Translations under genes and position numbers: made by a program
The notes under the pieces: generated by a model
What the model saw: only the letters and a program-made list of their open reading frames with translations
What the model was told of the DNA's origin: nothing
Database searches by the model: none
In this document: positions 44,115 to 53,630 of the stretch, in pieces
Layout of the letters: every line of letters starts with the position of its first letter
Numbering within the stretch: the stretch's first letter is position 1
DNA from: Lachnospiraceae bacterium
Lineage (GTDB): Bacteria; Bacillota; Clostridia; Lachnospirales; Lachnospiraceae
Assembly (NCBI GenBank): GCA_009774245.1
Contig: VSNM01000017.1
Span: 18,106 to 82,105 of the forward strand
Length of the DNA stretch: 64,000 nt
Direction: 5' to 3'

Positions 44115-44966
44115 ATGAAAAAAATAGCCCTGATCAATGACTTGTCCGGCTTTGGGAAATGCTCGCTGACCGCGGCGATCCCCGTCATATCCGTCCTCGG
44201 AATACAGGCGTGCCCCCTGCCGACCGCCGTCCTGTCCGCACAGACCGGATTTTCAGACTACTACTGTGACGACTATACGGACCGTATGAACCACTTCACT
44301 GACAAGTGGGAAGCAATGCAGGAATCCTTTGACGGCATCTACTCCGGCTATCTCGGCAGCGCCGCGCAGATGCACAATGTCTTGTATTTTCTGGAAAAAT
44401 TCAAGAAAAACGACACGCTCTATCTCGCAGATCCCGTCATGGGTGACAACGGACAACGCATCCGCATCTTTACGCAGGAACTACTGGACTGCATGAAGGA
44501 GCTGACTAGACGCGCCGACGTGATCACGCCAAACCTGACAGAGCTGTGTCTCCTTGCCGATGTAGACTATGACGCCCTGACCAGACGTGCATCGGACACA
44601 GACTACCTTTCTTATATAGAAGAGATTGCACGCGGACTCCTTCCGAGAGCCTATGCAGAACAAATGATCGTCACGACAGGCATTGTCCGAAAACTGCCAG
44701 AACAATTCTCCGTGGGCAATCTCGCCATCACATCAGACGACAGTTATTATGCGGAAACCCCTTATCGGGGCGAGAGCTTTTCCGGCACCGGTGACCTGTT
44801 TGCCTCCGTCATCATGGGATGCCTGATCAACGGTCTGACCATCGAGGAGGCGATGCAGAAGGCAGTCTGCTTCCTGTGCCCTGCCATCGAGGAGGCGTCA
44901 CATGACGGAACGCCCCAAAACCATGGTATTCCCTTTGAGAAATACCTGCGCTATTTATTAGATTAA
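44115..44966 (+). CDS. pdxY: Pyridoxamine/pyridoxal kinase
   Basis: The 283 aa ribokinase-like enzyme phosphorylates B6 vitamers. It shows the PdxY/PdxK start I-N-D-L-S-G-F-G-K-C-S-L, L-P-T-A-V-L-S near residue 35, Y-x-G-Y-L-G-S, the D-P-V-M-G-D-N-G block, T-P-N-L-T-E and the anion hole G-T-G-D-L-F. ATG at 44115 is chosen because upstream in-frame codons lie inside the copy B element. The next gene is an ECF-type membrane protein, so the operon may salvage a B6-type vitamin. Confidence 0.9.
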   Translation: MKKIALINDLSGFGKCSLTAAIPVISVLGIQACPLPTAVLSAQTGFSDYYCDDYTDRMNHFTDKWEAMQESFDGIYSGYLGSAAQMHNVLYFLEKFKKNDTLYLADPVMGDNGQRIRIFTQELLDCMKELTRRADVITPNLTELCLLADVDYDALTRRASDTDYLSYIEEIARGLLPRAYAEQMIVTTGIVRKLPEQFSVGNLAITSDDSYYAETPYRGESFSGTGDLFASVIMGCLINGLTIEEAMQKAVCFLCPAIEEASHDGTPQNHGIPFEKYLRYLLD

Positions 44967-44992
44967 AAAGATTTAAGAGGAGGAACTTATCC

Positions 44993-45538
44993 ATGACAAC
45001 ACGCACACTGCCCAGTACGGGCGAAAAAAGAGGCACCAAACTAAAATACCTGACCATCACGGGGCTTATGGCTGCAATGATCACGATCATGACCGCTTAC
45101 ATCTGCCATATCCCCACAGGCATAAACGGCGGGTATATCCACTTCGGGGACAGCATCATCTACCTTGCGGCGGCACTGCTCCCCACACCCTACGCACTTG
45201 CGGCAGCAGCGATCGGGGGCGGACTCGCGGACCTGCTGACCTCTCCCATATGGGCGCCTGCGACCATCATCATCAAGATGCTGATCGCAATTCCCTTCAC
45301 CAGCAAGTCGGCAAAGATCGTGACACCGCGCAATATCGCTGCTGCTGTCATCGCGTATTTTATCTCAGGTCTTGGCTATTTTATCGCCGAATACCTGCTT
45401 TTCGGCGCCATGCCGGCGTTCATCGCCTCCATGTCCGGCAGCCTGATCCAGTCCGGCGGCAGCGCGGTTTTCTTCATCATATTTGGTCTGGCGCTTGACA
45501 GGACGCACGCGAAATCCAAGTTTCTCAATGCCGCTTAG
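44993..45538 (+). CDS. ECF transporter S-component-like membrane protein (TIGR04002 type)
   Basis: The 181 aa protein has about six TM helices. Short loops and G-G-Y-I-H-F-G-D-S-I-I-Y (about 43-54) are typical of vitamin-binding S components of ECF transporters. It sits 26 bases after pdxY and 60 bases before a TatD-linked radical SAM gene; TIGR04002 proteins are commonly found beside that radical SAM family. A B6-related substrate is plausible from the kinase neighbour. The general ECF ATPases and T component are not in the window. Confidence 0.8.
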   Translation: MTTRTLPSTGEKRGTKLKYLTITGLMAAMITIMTAYICHIPTGINGGYIHFGDSIIYLAAALLPTPYALAAAAIGGGLADLLTSPIWAPATIIIKMLIAIPFTSKSAKIVTPRNIAAAVIAYFISGLGYFIAEYLLFGAMPAFIASMSGSLIQSGGSAVFFIIFGLALDRTHAKSKFLNAA

Positions 45539-45598
45539 GAATAGTGCAAAAATAAACAAGTCAAAATACATAAGTTATTTTTTAATAGGAGGACTACC

Positions 45599-46195
45599 AT
45601 GGCTGATATCTTATATACATACAAAAACCAGGTCTACGCCAACATTACAAACCGCTGCGACTGCAGCTGCACCTTCTGCGTCCGCTCGATAAAGGACGCT
45701 GTCGGCGATTCCGATAACCTGTGGCACAAGACGGAACCAACGCTTGAGGAAATCCGAAAAGCGGTCGATGCCTTTGACTTCACCGGATATAGTGAACTGG
45801 TGTACTGCGGCTACGGGGAACCCACCTGCGCGCTCGACAATCTGCTGGCGAGCGCAGCCTATGTAAAAGAAAAATATCATATCGCCATCCGCCTGAATAC
45901 AAACGGGCTGGGCAACCTGTATCACAAACGAAATATCGTCCCTGAGCTTGCACAGGTGATCGACAGCGTGTCCATCAGCCTGAACGCGCCCACAGCGGAA
46001 AAATACCAGACAGTCACAAGGCCGCAGTTTGAGAACGCCTATCCCGCGCTGCTGGAGTTTGCCTCCCTCGCCAAAGAGTTCTTCAAACACACACAGCTAA
46101 CGATCGTGGACGTTCTACCCGCGGACGAGATCGCCGCATGCCAGAAGATCGCTGACGACAGGGGAATTTTCCTGAAAATCAGAAAATACAGCTAA
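45599..46195 (+). CDS. TatD-linked radical SAM protein (TIGR04038 type)
   Basis: The 198 aa protein has the cluster-binding C-D-C-S-C-T-F-C near residue 20, with radical SAM spacing C-x3-C-x2-C, then the G-Y-G-E-P-T glycine-rich SAM motif and a short barrel. It is small for the superfamily. The family is named for its association with TatD-like nucleases; no such gene is adjacent here. Its reaction is unknown. AGGAGG lies 7 bases before the start. It probably ends the pdxY operon; a hairpin follows. Confidence 0.87.
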   Translation: MADILYTYKNQVYANITNRCDCSCTFCVRSIKDAVGDSDNLWHKTEPTLEEIRKAVDAFDFTGYSELVYCGYGEPTCALDNLLASAAYVKEKYHIAIRLNTNGLGNLYHKRNIVPELAQVIDSVSISLNAPTAEKYQTVTRPQFENAYPALLEFASLAKEFFKHTQLTIVDVLPADEIAACQKIADDRGIFLKIRKYS

Positions 46196-46211
46196 CCCCT
46201 ATCGCATTCAA

Positions 46212-46241
46212 ACAGGCAGGAGTTTCACAGTTCCTGCCTGT
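46212..46241. terminator. Hairpin between convergent genes
   Basis: A 10-bp stem (ACAGGCAGGA with TCCTGCCTGT) with a 10-base loop separates the radical SAM gene from the convergent ATPase gene. T-runs are short on both sides. Confidence 0.6.
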
Positions 46242-47792
46242 CTATACAATAATCTCGAAGATTTCTTTGTTACTTTTTTCTAAGACAATCTTATTCTGCA
46301 GATACGCTTTCTTTTCATTAAAATTGAAACTGACCAGATATCCATTCGCACAGTTCCTGCTGTCAAGATATTCTTCGAGTTGTTCGAGTCCTTTCTGACG
46401 GTATTGCTGTCCATGCCAAATCTTTAACTCTATGATATATTCACGCCCACAATAAGATATCACTACATCCATGCGCGTGCTGCCACGGGTTTCAGGCTCC
46501 ACATAATAACTGCCTTTTCGGTTGATAATCGGTTTCATGAAACACAAAAACAACAGCCGCCCCTCCCGTTCGATAAAAGCAGCATCTTCCTTCCGATACT
46601 CGGCCTTCATGATTTCCTGAAATTTTGACAGTGCCTGTTCCATATTGAGCTGCCCGTCTTCAACAAATTGATTTTTTTCAGAACGAAATAAATACTGTGC
46701 CTGTAATTCACCCGATATCAGATGATTGTACAAAAAGGTCTCAAATACAATATTGGCAATCGCCAGCTCACTGTCCTTCTCTGACAAGAGCCCAAACATC
46801 ACACCGAGATTGATTTCGGGATCTGATTTTACAAAAGGCAGGTGCAGGCCATGGAGCAGCAGACCTGTTATAATTTTTCGAAGTCCCTTATGACTCTCGA
46901 CATTCTTGACAATATCGTCAAACAGCGTATTATCGCTTTTCAGCAGCTCCTTTTCTGCGTTCCCGACATTCTCTACAGTCCATATCCTGCCGCCGTTCTC
47001 GTCAATCCATTTGCACAGCCAGCTGACCAGCATCGGGTAGCCATTTGTGTAAAAATAGATCTGCTCACCAATAACTGTTGTATCCATAACAATACCTGTC
47101 TCACTGGAATACTGAACCAGCATGCCGGAAATGTCTGCCGCCGAAAAACTCATATCCATACTAAAATCTACGGCAATGTTCCACGGACTGTTATATTTCT
47201 TCTCCTCTTCCGGACGGATTTTTATTTTCAGGTTCTTGACATTATATATTCCTGCCAAAATGACGCTTTGAAAGGTTGTATCCCTGCCCTTCTCCCGTTT
47301 TAGGAATTTATCCCGGAGCATTCCCAGAAAACTTAAAAATATTTGATTGTCCGAGCTTTTGTCAGCCTCATCTATCATTAATATAACAGCCTTGGGTGAC
47401 TGGGCGCATAAAAGGGAAATTTTTCTGCCCAGCATCTTTAATGGGAATTCGCCTTCAATCGTTGCATCCCACTCTTTTACAATCCGTTCATCAATCTTAT
47501 TTCTTCGCAATTCATCTGCTATGTCCATAACAAGACCATTGACAAAGGTATTCATCGTTGCAAAATAATCATCAGCGGCTTCAAGGCTGATGCTGATTAC
47601 GAGATAGTCCTCCTGCAGCCGTGTCTCTAGAGCGTTGATCATCGTTGTCTTCCCAAACTGTCTTGCCCTATTGATTGTAAAATACGCACCCTGGCTAATA
47701 TAATGATCTGTTATCTGATTAACCTTATCTGAAAGGTCAACCATATAATGTTTCTCTGGAATGCATAATCCTGTGATATTGAATCTTTTCAT
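46242..47792 (-). CDS. AAA-ATPase-like protein with C-terminal PD-(D/E)XK nuclease-like domain, copy 2
   Basis: The 516 aa product is laid out like the one at 25967-27556: start K-R-F-N-I-T-G then H-Y-M-V-D-L, P-loop A-R-Q-F-G-K-T-T, Walker B V-I-L-M-I-D-E-A-D, and the C-terminal M-D-V-V-I-S then Y-I-I-E-L-K nuclease core ending near S-F-N-F-N-E-K. Identity between the two is clear but far from complete, so they are old paralogues rather than a recent duplication. The function is unknown. Confidence 0.85.
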   Translation of the reverse strand: MKRFNITGLCIPEKHYMVDLSDKVNQITDHYISQGAYFTINRARQFGKTTMINALETRLQEDYLVISISLEAADDYFATMNTFVNGLVMDIADELRRNKIDERIVKEWDATIEGEFPLKMLGRKISLLCAQSPKAVILMIDEADKSSDNQIFLSFLGMLRDKFLKREKGRDTTFQSVILAGIYNVKNLKIKIRPEEEKKYNSPWNIAVDFSMDMSFSAADISGMLVQYSSETGIVMDTTVIGEQIYFYTNGYPMLVSWLCKWIDENGGRIWTVENVGNAEKELLKSDNTLFDDIVKNVESHKGLRKIITGLLLHGLHLPFVKSDPEINLGVMFGLLSEKDSELAIANIVFETFLYNHLISGELQAQYLFRSEKNQFVEDGQLNMEQALSKFQEIMKAEYRKEDAAFIEREGRLLFLCFMKPIINRKGSYYVEPETRGSTRMDVVISYCGREYIIELKIWHGQQYRQKGLEQLEEYLDSRNCANGYLVSFNFNEKKAYLQNKIVLEKSNKEIFEIIV

Positions 47793-47854
47793 GGCCAGTC
47801 TCCCTCAAAACCTTTATCCAGAAATCCGATATGCTGCGCTGGCTGCAGACCTCC

Positions 47855-48433
47855 CTATGCGGAGGGCTGCTCCCTGCTCCACAGATAGGCATACGCCTGT
47901 GTCCTCGCGGCAAACCGCTCTGTCTTTAACAGCCCTCTCAACTCTTCCCGCGTAAACCATTTCGGTTCAATCTCCTCCACAGTCGAGGTGCTCGGCCTGA
48001 ATGTCCCCCTTGCCTTCCCCACCACGCACACATTGATCTCATTGCTGAATCCGACCGCGCTGTAGCTTGGCCCGATAAAATCGTCGATCTCATACAATTC
48101 AAGCCCTGTCTCCTCCCACAGCTCGCGCTTTGCGCTCTCCACAGGCTCCTCGCCCTCGTCGATCAGGCCGGCCGGGAAATTGTAAACCCAATCACCCACC
48201 GCCATGCGGAACTCCTTATTGACCAGCAGCCTCTCACTGGACTCGTCCGTCGCGATGATAACGACCGAGTCCGGCCTGCCACCATTGAGCGCTTCAATTG
48301 AATCCAACATTTTATTGCGGCTGATGATCTCATAGATCTTTTCCTTCTGATCCACCGTCTCATAAGCGACATCATACCGCGTGATAAATTGTCCCTCTTC
48401 CCTCTTTTTGATCCCTTTGAATCTCATTTGCAT
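47855..48433 (-). CDS. Nudix hydrolase (ADP-ribose pyrophosphatase-like)
   Basis: The 192 aa protein has a complete Nudix box, G-L-I-D-E-G-E-E-P then R-E-L-W-E-E-T-G-L. It is preceded by the F-P-A-G segment and followed by a G-x-S-x-E/N-like loop. Substrates of this subgroup are nucleoside diphosphate derivatives, often ADP-ribose. AAGGAG lies before two possible ATG starts two codons apart. It has its own promoter in the 317-base divergent gap. Confidence 0.88.
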   Translation of the reverse strand: MQMRFKGIKKREEGQFITRYDVAYETVDQKEKIYEIISRNKMLDSIEALNGGRPDSVVIIATDESSERLLVNKEFRMAVGDWVYNFPAGLIDEGEEPVESAKRELWEETGLELYEIDDFIGPSYSAVGFSNEINVCVVGKARGTFRPSTSTVEEIEPKWFTREELRGLLKTERFAARTQAYAYLWSREQPSA

Positions 48434-48465
48434 CCAGCTCCTTTTTCAATTGTTGTACAGCATCA

Positions 48466-48493
48466 TTATACAACTTATCACACACGAATACAA
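48466..48493 (-). promoter_or_regulatory. Promoter of the Nudix gene
   Basis: On the minus strand TTGTAT (48488-48493) and TATAAT (48466-48471) are 16 bases apart. The rest of the 48434-48750 gap is AT-rich and should hold the divergent promoter of the response regulator, which I could not place with confidence. Confidence 0.5.
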
Positions 48494-48750
48494 ATCCCTT
48501 CCAAAACAAAGCAGGAAATTTTTATTATCGTTCAACAATACCCAACAAAGCCTAAATTGTCACATTATTCAGTAAACACAGCCAATATTTTGTAATTTTT
48601 GTGAAAATTTTAACTTTTTTATTTATTAATTACACAATTTATGATATTATGGTAATGGACTGTCAAGAAATAATGTGACAAACACTATTCCTTATTTTAA
48701 GACTATTCCATAATATTGCTGAAGAACGAACAAACCAGGAGGACATTTCA

Positions 48751-49644
48751 ATGAAATACAAGGTATTGCTGGCTGGAAACAGCAAAAAACTCATCAGTAA
48801 TTTTTTTCTGCAAATGGATTTTGCATTTGAATGCATGACATCATCCGTTTTGTACGATGATCTGAAAAATCATGCCCAATATTTTAATCCGGATATTTTT
48901 ATCTACTGTATGCGTGCAGAGACAAGAGATGATCTCGTCACCATCGCGAGTTTTCACGATGTGCTGGGCAAAAATGACATTCCCTTTGCCGCAATCGGCG
49001 ATTCTGCCAGCCTGGATTTTGCGTCCAAGATTCCAAACTGTGTGCCGGAGCTGAGCATCAAGCTTCCGATGTCCACCACCGACATGGAAGATACGATCAC
49101 AAGATTCATCAAAAGACATAAAGCTTCGCTGTCCTCGGCAGCCAACATAGCGCTCGCAAAAGCATTGAATGACAATGCCAACACCGCTTTCGAGACACTG
49201 GCCAAGCTTGATACCGTGTTTGAGGAAGCATCAAAGGAGCCGGAAGCCAAAGAAAACACGGAGAGACAGCCTGAAGCCCCTGACCGCCACCGCATCCTCG
49301 TCGTGGACGATGCCACCATCATCCACAAGACCATCAAATCCTACCTGGATACCAGATATGAGGTTGCCACTGCCATCAGCGGCAAAATAGCGCTTCGTTT
49401 CCTGAACACCAAGGAAGTCAGCCTGATTCTGCTCGATTATGAGATGCCTGAGATGAACGGCCCTGCCGTGCTCGAAGAACTCCGCAAAGATCCCTACCTT
49501 GCAACGATTCCCGTCGTATTTCTCACAGGAATCAACGATGTGGAGAAAATCAAGAGTGCACTCGCGCTAAAGCCGCAGGGGTATCTGTTAAAACCCGTCG
49601 ACAGGGACTCCCTGCTTGAGAAAATAAGGGAACTGGTCGATTGA
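48751..49644 (+). CDS. Response regulator with degenerate N-terminal and intact C-terminal receiver domains
   Basis: The 297 aa product has two receiver-like folds. The first (about 1-125) lacks the normal acidic triad. The second (about 178-297) is canonical: V-V-D-D, the phosphoacceptor Asp in I-L-L-D-Y-E-M-P, the Thr in F-L-T-G and Lys in L-L-K-P-V-D. No DNA-binding or enzyme domain follows, so it signals by protein contact. It precedes a hybrid kinase by 25 bases in the same operon and is the likely partner. AGGAGG lies 8 bases before the start. Confidence 0.88.
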   Translation: MKYKVLLAGNSKKLISNFFLQMDFAFECMTSSVLYDDLKNHAQYFNPDIFIYCMRAETRDDLVTIASFHDVLGKNDIPFAAIGDSASLDFASKIPNCVPELSIKLPMSTTDMEDTITRFIKRHKASLSSAANIALAKALNDNANTAFETLAKLDTVFEEASKEPEAKENTERQPEAPDRHRILVVDDATIIHKTIKSYLDTRYEVATAISGKIALRFLNTKEVSLILLDYEMPEMNGPAVLEELRKDPYLATIPVVFLTGINDVEKIKSALALKPQGYLLKPVDRDSLLEKIRELVD

Positions 49645-49669
49645 CAGTATCGGATTGGAGGCATATCAT

Positions 49670-52360
49670 ATGAATAATGAGATAACCATCACTGATCTCT
49701 TTGAAGTGGAAATGCTCCAGCGACTGCAGGATTCCTTTTCTAAAATGACGGGATTTGCAGCCATCATCACCGATGCTGAGGGCATACCGGTCACTAAGGG
49801 AACGAATTTTACCGATTTTTGCGGCAAATACACCCGCCCCTCGCCAATCGGATGTCTGCGCTGCCAGCAGTGTGACAAGCACGGCGCCGAGCTTGCCCTC
49901 AAGGTGGGCTCTTCCGTAACATACTATTGTCACGCCGGACTTATGGACTTCGCCGCACCGATCATGGCAGGCGACAAGATGGTCGGCTGCTTTGTCGGAG
50001 GGCAGGTACTCACCTCGCCTCCCGACATCACACGCATTATGCAGGTTGCCGCCGAGATTGGCATCGACCTGATCAACTATCTGCAGTCTGTCATGAGCGT
50101 GCCGATCGTCGAGAAAGACAAACTTGAAAATGCGGCGCTGTTTCTGTATACGCTCACGAGCGCCCTCTCAAGTATTGCCTACCACAAATACATCATGAAA
50201 GAGGCAAACATCGAGATTGAGAAAGCGGCAAACCTGAAATCAGACTTTCTGGCAAACACCAGCCACGAGCTGCGCACGCCCATGAACGCGATCATCGGCA
50301 TGACGGAGATGGCACTGCGCGAGGAAATGACACCGACCGCCAAAAATTACATCAACCAGATCAAAGCTGCGGGAAAATCTCTGCTCGCGATCATCAATGA
50401 CATCCTCGATTTCTCCAAGATCGAATCGGGCAAGATGGACATCGTGACCACGAACTATGAACCGGCATCCATGATCAACGATATCGCAACCATCATCAGC
50501 ACCCGCATTGACAGGGATGACGTCGAACTTGTGCTCGACATCAATCCTGCCATTCCCAAGGTGCTCTGCGGTGACAGCATCCGCATCAAGCAGATTATCA
50601 CTAACCTCGCAAACAATGCTGCCAAGTTCACCAGAGTGGGACAGATCTGCCTCAAATATGATTTTGAGCCAGTCTCAGAGGATACAATCAATCTGCAGTT
50701 CTCTGTGTCAGACACCGGCATCGGCATCAAGGCTGAGGATATCGGCAAGCTCTTCCAGTCCTTCCAGCAGGTTGACAGCAAGCGAAACCGTAATATTGAG
50801 GGTACAGGACTGGGACTGGCTATCAGCAAGCAGCTCGTCACACTGATGAATGGCGATATCTCCGTGGAAAGCGTGTATGGAGAGGGCTCTACCTTCTCCT
50901 TTTCGATTCCCCAAAAAATTATTGATGTGGATTCATCCATAGCGCTGTCGGAGCCGTCGCCCTGCCACGCCGTCGGTTTCCTTAACAATACCTATGCCCA
51001 GATACAGCTCAAGAGAGATATGCACAAGCTGGATATTGATTACACAGACCTCAAGGAAACAAACATCCTGTCCTACCTGACGGATCACATTGATTCCCTG
51101 AAAGATATCTACCTGTTTGTCCCTTCCGAAAACTTTGACGAGGCACTTCAGGAGTTTACAAAAGCGCATCCTGAACTCAACACGATCGTGATCGCTCCAT
51201 ATGATACTTCTGCGGACTACAGCCTGACAAATGTGATGATAGTCCACAAACCATTGTCTGTCATGTCGCTGGCCGGTATCTACAACCATGAAGTATTCAT
51301 CCAGGACGAGAGCACCTCCTCCGACGAATACTATGACTTTACCGCGGAGACGGCCAAAATCCTGATCGTAGATGACAACTCGATCAACCTGACCGTGGCC
51401 CAGGGCCTTCTCGAGCCGCTCAACATGCAGATCGACACTGCGCTCAGCGGCAATGGCGCCATCAGCAAGATCTCGGAAACCATGTACGATCTCATATTAA
51501 TGGATCACATGATGCCTGAGCTCGATGGAATCGAGACGACACGCATTATCAGACGCTTCCATTCCGAATACGATGATGTGCCGATCATAGCGCTCACCGC
51601 CAATGTCGTCGGGGATGTCAAGACGATGTTTATCCGGGAGGGGATGAACGATTTCGTCGCGAAGCCAATCGAAGTGCGTATGCTCATCAATACCATTCGC
51701 AAATGGCTGCCCAAAGATAAGATCAAGAAGCGTTCCGTTCCTACAAAAATCGCTCCGCCCAAAAAGCAAGTGGTACTGCCCGATATTCCTGAGCTGAACA
51801 TTCAGGGCGCCCTCAAGCTGCTGGGCAGCGAGGAGCTCTTCATGACAATCCTCGCAGATTACTACCGTGCGATTCCCAAAAAGCTCAAGTTAATCCAGAC
51901 TTACAAGGACAAAAAGGAATGGCACAATTATACCGTGGAAGTCCATGCACTCAAGAGTGCCTCCAAACAGATTGGCGCAGACGAGCTATCCGACAGAGCC
52001 GCCGCACTGGAGGCTGCCGGAAACGCCAATGATATTGACATTATTCTCCAAAATACAGACGATCTGCTGTCCATGTACGCGCATTATCACGATATCCTGA
52101 GCCCCTTCTTCCCCGAAAAACAGGAAGTGAAGGGAAAGCCGCCCATCACAGCAGATATCCTGAACGATGTCTTTGTCGAAATGAAGCAGGCCATCGAAGA
52201 CCTCGATATGGATAAAATGGACGACGCCATACATACACTTGACGGATACAGCTTTGACGATGAAAATCACGAACTGTACATCAATCTCTGTGAGGCAGTC
52301 GCGGACATGGACCCCGACGCCTGTGAGGACGTAATCAATAAATGGAAAAAGATCATGTAG
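49670..52360 (+). CDS. Cytoplasmic hybrid histidine kinase: PocR, HisKA, HATPase, receivers, HPt
   Basis: The 896 aa product has no TM segment. An N-terminal PocR domain (about 5-165) has a cysteine-rich sequence G-C-L-R-C-Q-Q-C-D and Y-Y-C-H-A-G. Then come HisKA with S-H-E-L-R-T-P (phosphoacceptor His), and HATPase with N-A-A-K-F, D-T-G-I-G-I and G-T-G-L-G-L. A degenerate receiver and an intact receiver (V-D-D-N-S; Asp in L-I-L-M-D-H-M-M-P) follow, and an HPt domain with V-H-A-L-K-S-A-S-K is near the C-terminus. PocR domains are thought to bind small hydrocarbon-like ligands. The ATG at 49670 follows GGAGG by 8 bases. Confidence 0.92.
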   Translation: MNNEITITDLFEVEMLQRLQDSFSKMTGFAAIITDAEGIPVTKGTNFTDFCGKYTRPSPIGCLRCQQCDKHGAELALKVGSSVTYYCHAGLMDFAAPIMAGDKMVGCFVGGQVLTSPPDITRIMQVAAEIGIDLINYLQSVMSVPIVEKDKLENAALFLYTLTSALSSIAYHKYIMKEANIEIEKAANLKSDFLANTSHELRTPMNAIIGMTEMALREEMTPTAKNYINQIKAAGKSLLAIINDILDFSKIESGKMDIVTTNYEPASMINDIATIISTRIDRDDVELVLDINPAIPKVLCGDSIRIKQIITNLANNAAKFTRVGQICLKYDFEPVSEDTINLQFSVSDTGIGIKAEDIGKLFQSFQQVDSKRNRNIEGTGLGLAISKQLVTLMNGDISVESVYGEGSTFSFSIPQKIIDVDSSIALSEPSPCHAVGFLNNTYAQIQLKRDMHKLDIDYTDLKETNILSYLTDHIDSLKDIYLFVPSENFDEALQEFTKAHPELNTIVIAPYDTSADYSLTNVMIVHKPLSVMSLAGIYNHEVFIQDESTSSDEYYDFTAETAKILIVDDNSINLTVAQGLLEPLNMQIDTALSGNGAISKISETMYDLILMDHMMPELDGIETTRIIRRFHSEYDDVPIIALTANVVGDVKTMFIREGMNDFVAKPIEVRMLINTIRKWLPKDKIKKRSVPTKIAPPKKQVVLPDIPELNIQGALKLLGSEELFMTILADYYRAIPKKLKLIQTYKDKKEWHNYTVEVHALKSASKQIGADELSDRAAALEAAGNANDIDIILQNTDDLLSMYAHYHDILSPFFPEKQEVKGKPPITADILNDVFVEMKQAIEDLDMDKMDDAIHTLDGYSFDDENHELYINLCEAVADMDPDACEDVINKWKKIM

Positions 52361-52363
52361 CGA

Positions 52364-52394
52364 AAAAGAATACCCTATTCGGGTATTCTTTTTA
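52364..52394. terminator. Strong bidirectional terminator
   Basis: AGAATACCC pairs with GGGTATTCT around a 5-base loop, with A-run and T-run on either side. It ends both the hybrid kinase and the convergent SGNH esterase transcripts. Confidence 0.88.
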
Positions 52395-52421
52395 TACTCA
52401 AAATTTTTTCTACTCGATTGT

Positions 52422-53615
52422 TCAGCTGATCAGTAATCCAATAATCACAAAATCTGTGTGAGGCGACGCCGGATTTTTGACGATCGTGATCACGTGCTCT
52501 GCAACCGCTCCATCCGGTGACCGGTACAGCTCCTCCGCCTCCGTCTCCGTACCTTCATATTTGACAAAATTCCCATCCAGCGTCCTGACACATACCCCGT
52601 CAATGTAGATGTCATACAGCCCGAAGGTTCCCTCCTCCGTTCTCTGATAAAGGATTCCGATGCTGCCCGCCTCCACCGTAAAAGACAAATAGGAGTCATC
52701 CTCCAGGGCATACCAGTTATCCATGAAATGATAATTAAAATCGTAGACACCATATCCAAGCTCCGCGCGCGGTGTGAGTGTCGCCGCATTCTCAATATGC
52801 GCACTCTGATATCTCTGCGGCGTGAGCGGCTCCGGGAGCACATACCGCTGCAGATGCTCCTCATTGACCTTGATCCTGTCAAGTCTGGAGCAGAGCCCTT
52901 CCAGATAGTTCGTAATCAACCCCGCGAAGATGGCATGCCCCCTGTTGTTGGGATGTACGATATCCTCCGCAATCTCATACCATGCAAAACTTCCGGCCTC
53001 CACCTCCGGCAGCACCGCCTTTCCATAACTGATCATCGGCAGATGATAGTATCTCCCAAGCTCCGCCTCAATCGCCTCGCAGCTGTCACCGGCCTCGTTG
53101 GTGGCAAACAGCAGCACAAGCGCCGGATTGCTCTCCGCCATGAGAATCTTTCGAATCAGATTTTCGTAGCTGTTCCTGTACAATTCTTCGGCAGTGTCAT
53201 TCACGGCAAACTCCACAAAGACCAGATCCGGACTGTGCGCCAGGAGCTCTTCATCGACACGATGTACCCCCAGATAGGATGACGTACCGCCGATGCCCGC
53301 GTTGATCACATTGATCGTTGCCTGCGGAAATGTGTCATACCACCATCGATACACCTGTGAGACATAACAGTCCTGTATGCGGGCAGCACCGCGCCCCTCC
53401 GTGATCGAACCGCCGATGAATCCAATCGTAATCTCATCTCCGGCCTGCGCCCTCTTAAGCACCTGCGCCAGCCTTGACAAATCCCCCTGTGGAAAATCTA
53501 CTGACCGCCGGTACATTGAACTCATTGACGCATCTGCCGCCCTGACACACCCAGCCGGCGCAAAGCACAATACCAGCATAATCCCCACAAGTATCACACT
53601 CATCTTTTTAAACAA
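52422..53615 (-). CDS. Secreted SGNH/GDSL hydrolase with C-terminal beta domain
   Basis: The 397 aa product has a signal peptide (residues 1-27; hydrophobic run then V-R-A-A-D-A). The SGNH blocks are present: G-F-I-G-G-S-I-T-E-G (catalytic Ser), N-A-G-I-G-G-T, F-V-E-F-A-V-N-D, and D-I-V-H-P-N-N-R-G-H with the catalytic Asp and His. A beta-rich domain (about 255-397) follows and may bind carbohydrate. It is probably an exported polysaccharide or glycan esterase. A Cys in A-G-C-V-R could also be lipidated, but the lipobox is poor. Confidence 0.85.
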   Translation of the reverse strand: MFKKMSVILVGIMLVLCFAPAGCVRAADASMSSMYRRSVDFPQGDLSRLAQVLKRAQAGDEITIGFIGGSITEGRGAARIQDCYVSQVYRWWYDTFPQATINVINAGIGGTSSYLGVHRVDEELLAHSPDLVFVEFAVNDTAEELYRNSYENLIRKILMAESNPALVLLFATNEAGDSCEAIEAELGRYYHLPMISYGKAVLPEVEAGSFAWYEIAEDIVHPNNRGHAIFAGLITNYLEGLCSRLDRIKVNEEHLQRYVLPEPLTPQRYQSAHIENAATLTPRAELGYGVYDFNYHFMDNWYALEDDSYLSFTVEAGSIGILYQRTEEGTFGLYDIYIDGVCVRTLDGNFVKYEGTETEAEELYRSPDGAVAEHVITIVKNPASPHTDFVIIGLLIS

Positions 53616-53630
53616 CGCAGAACAGCCTCC

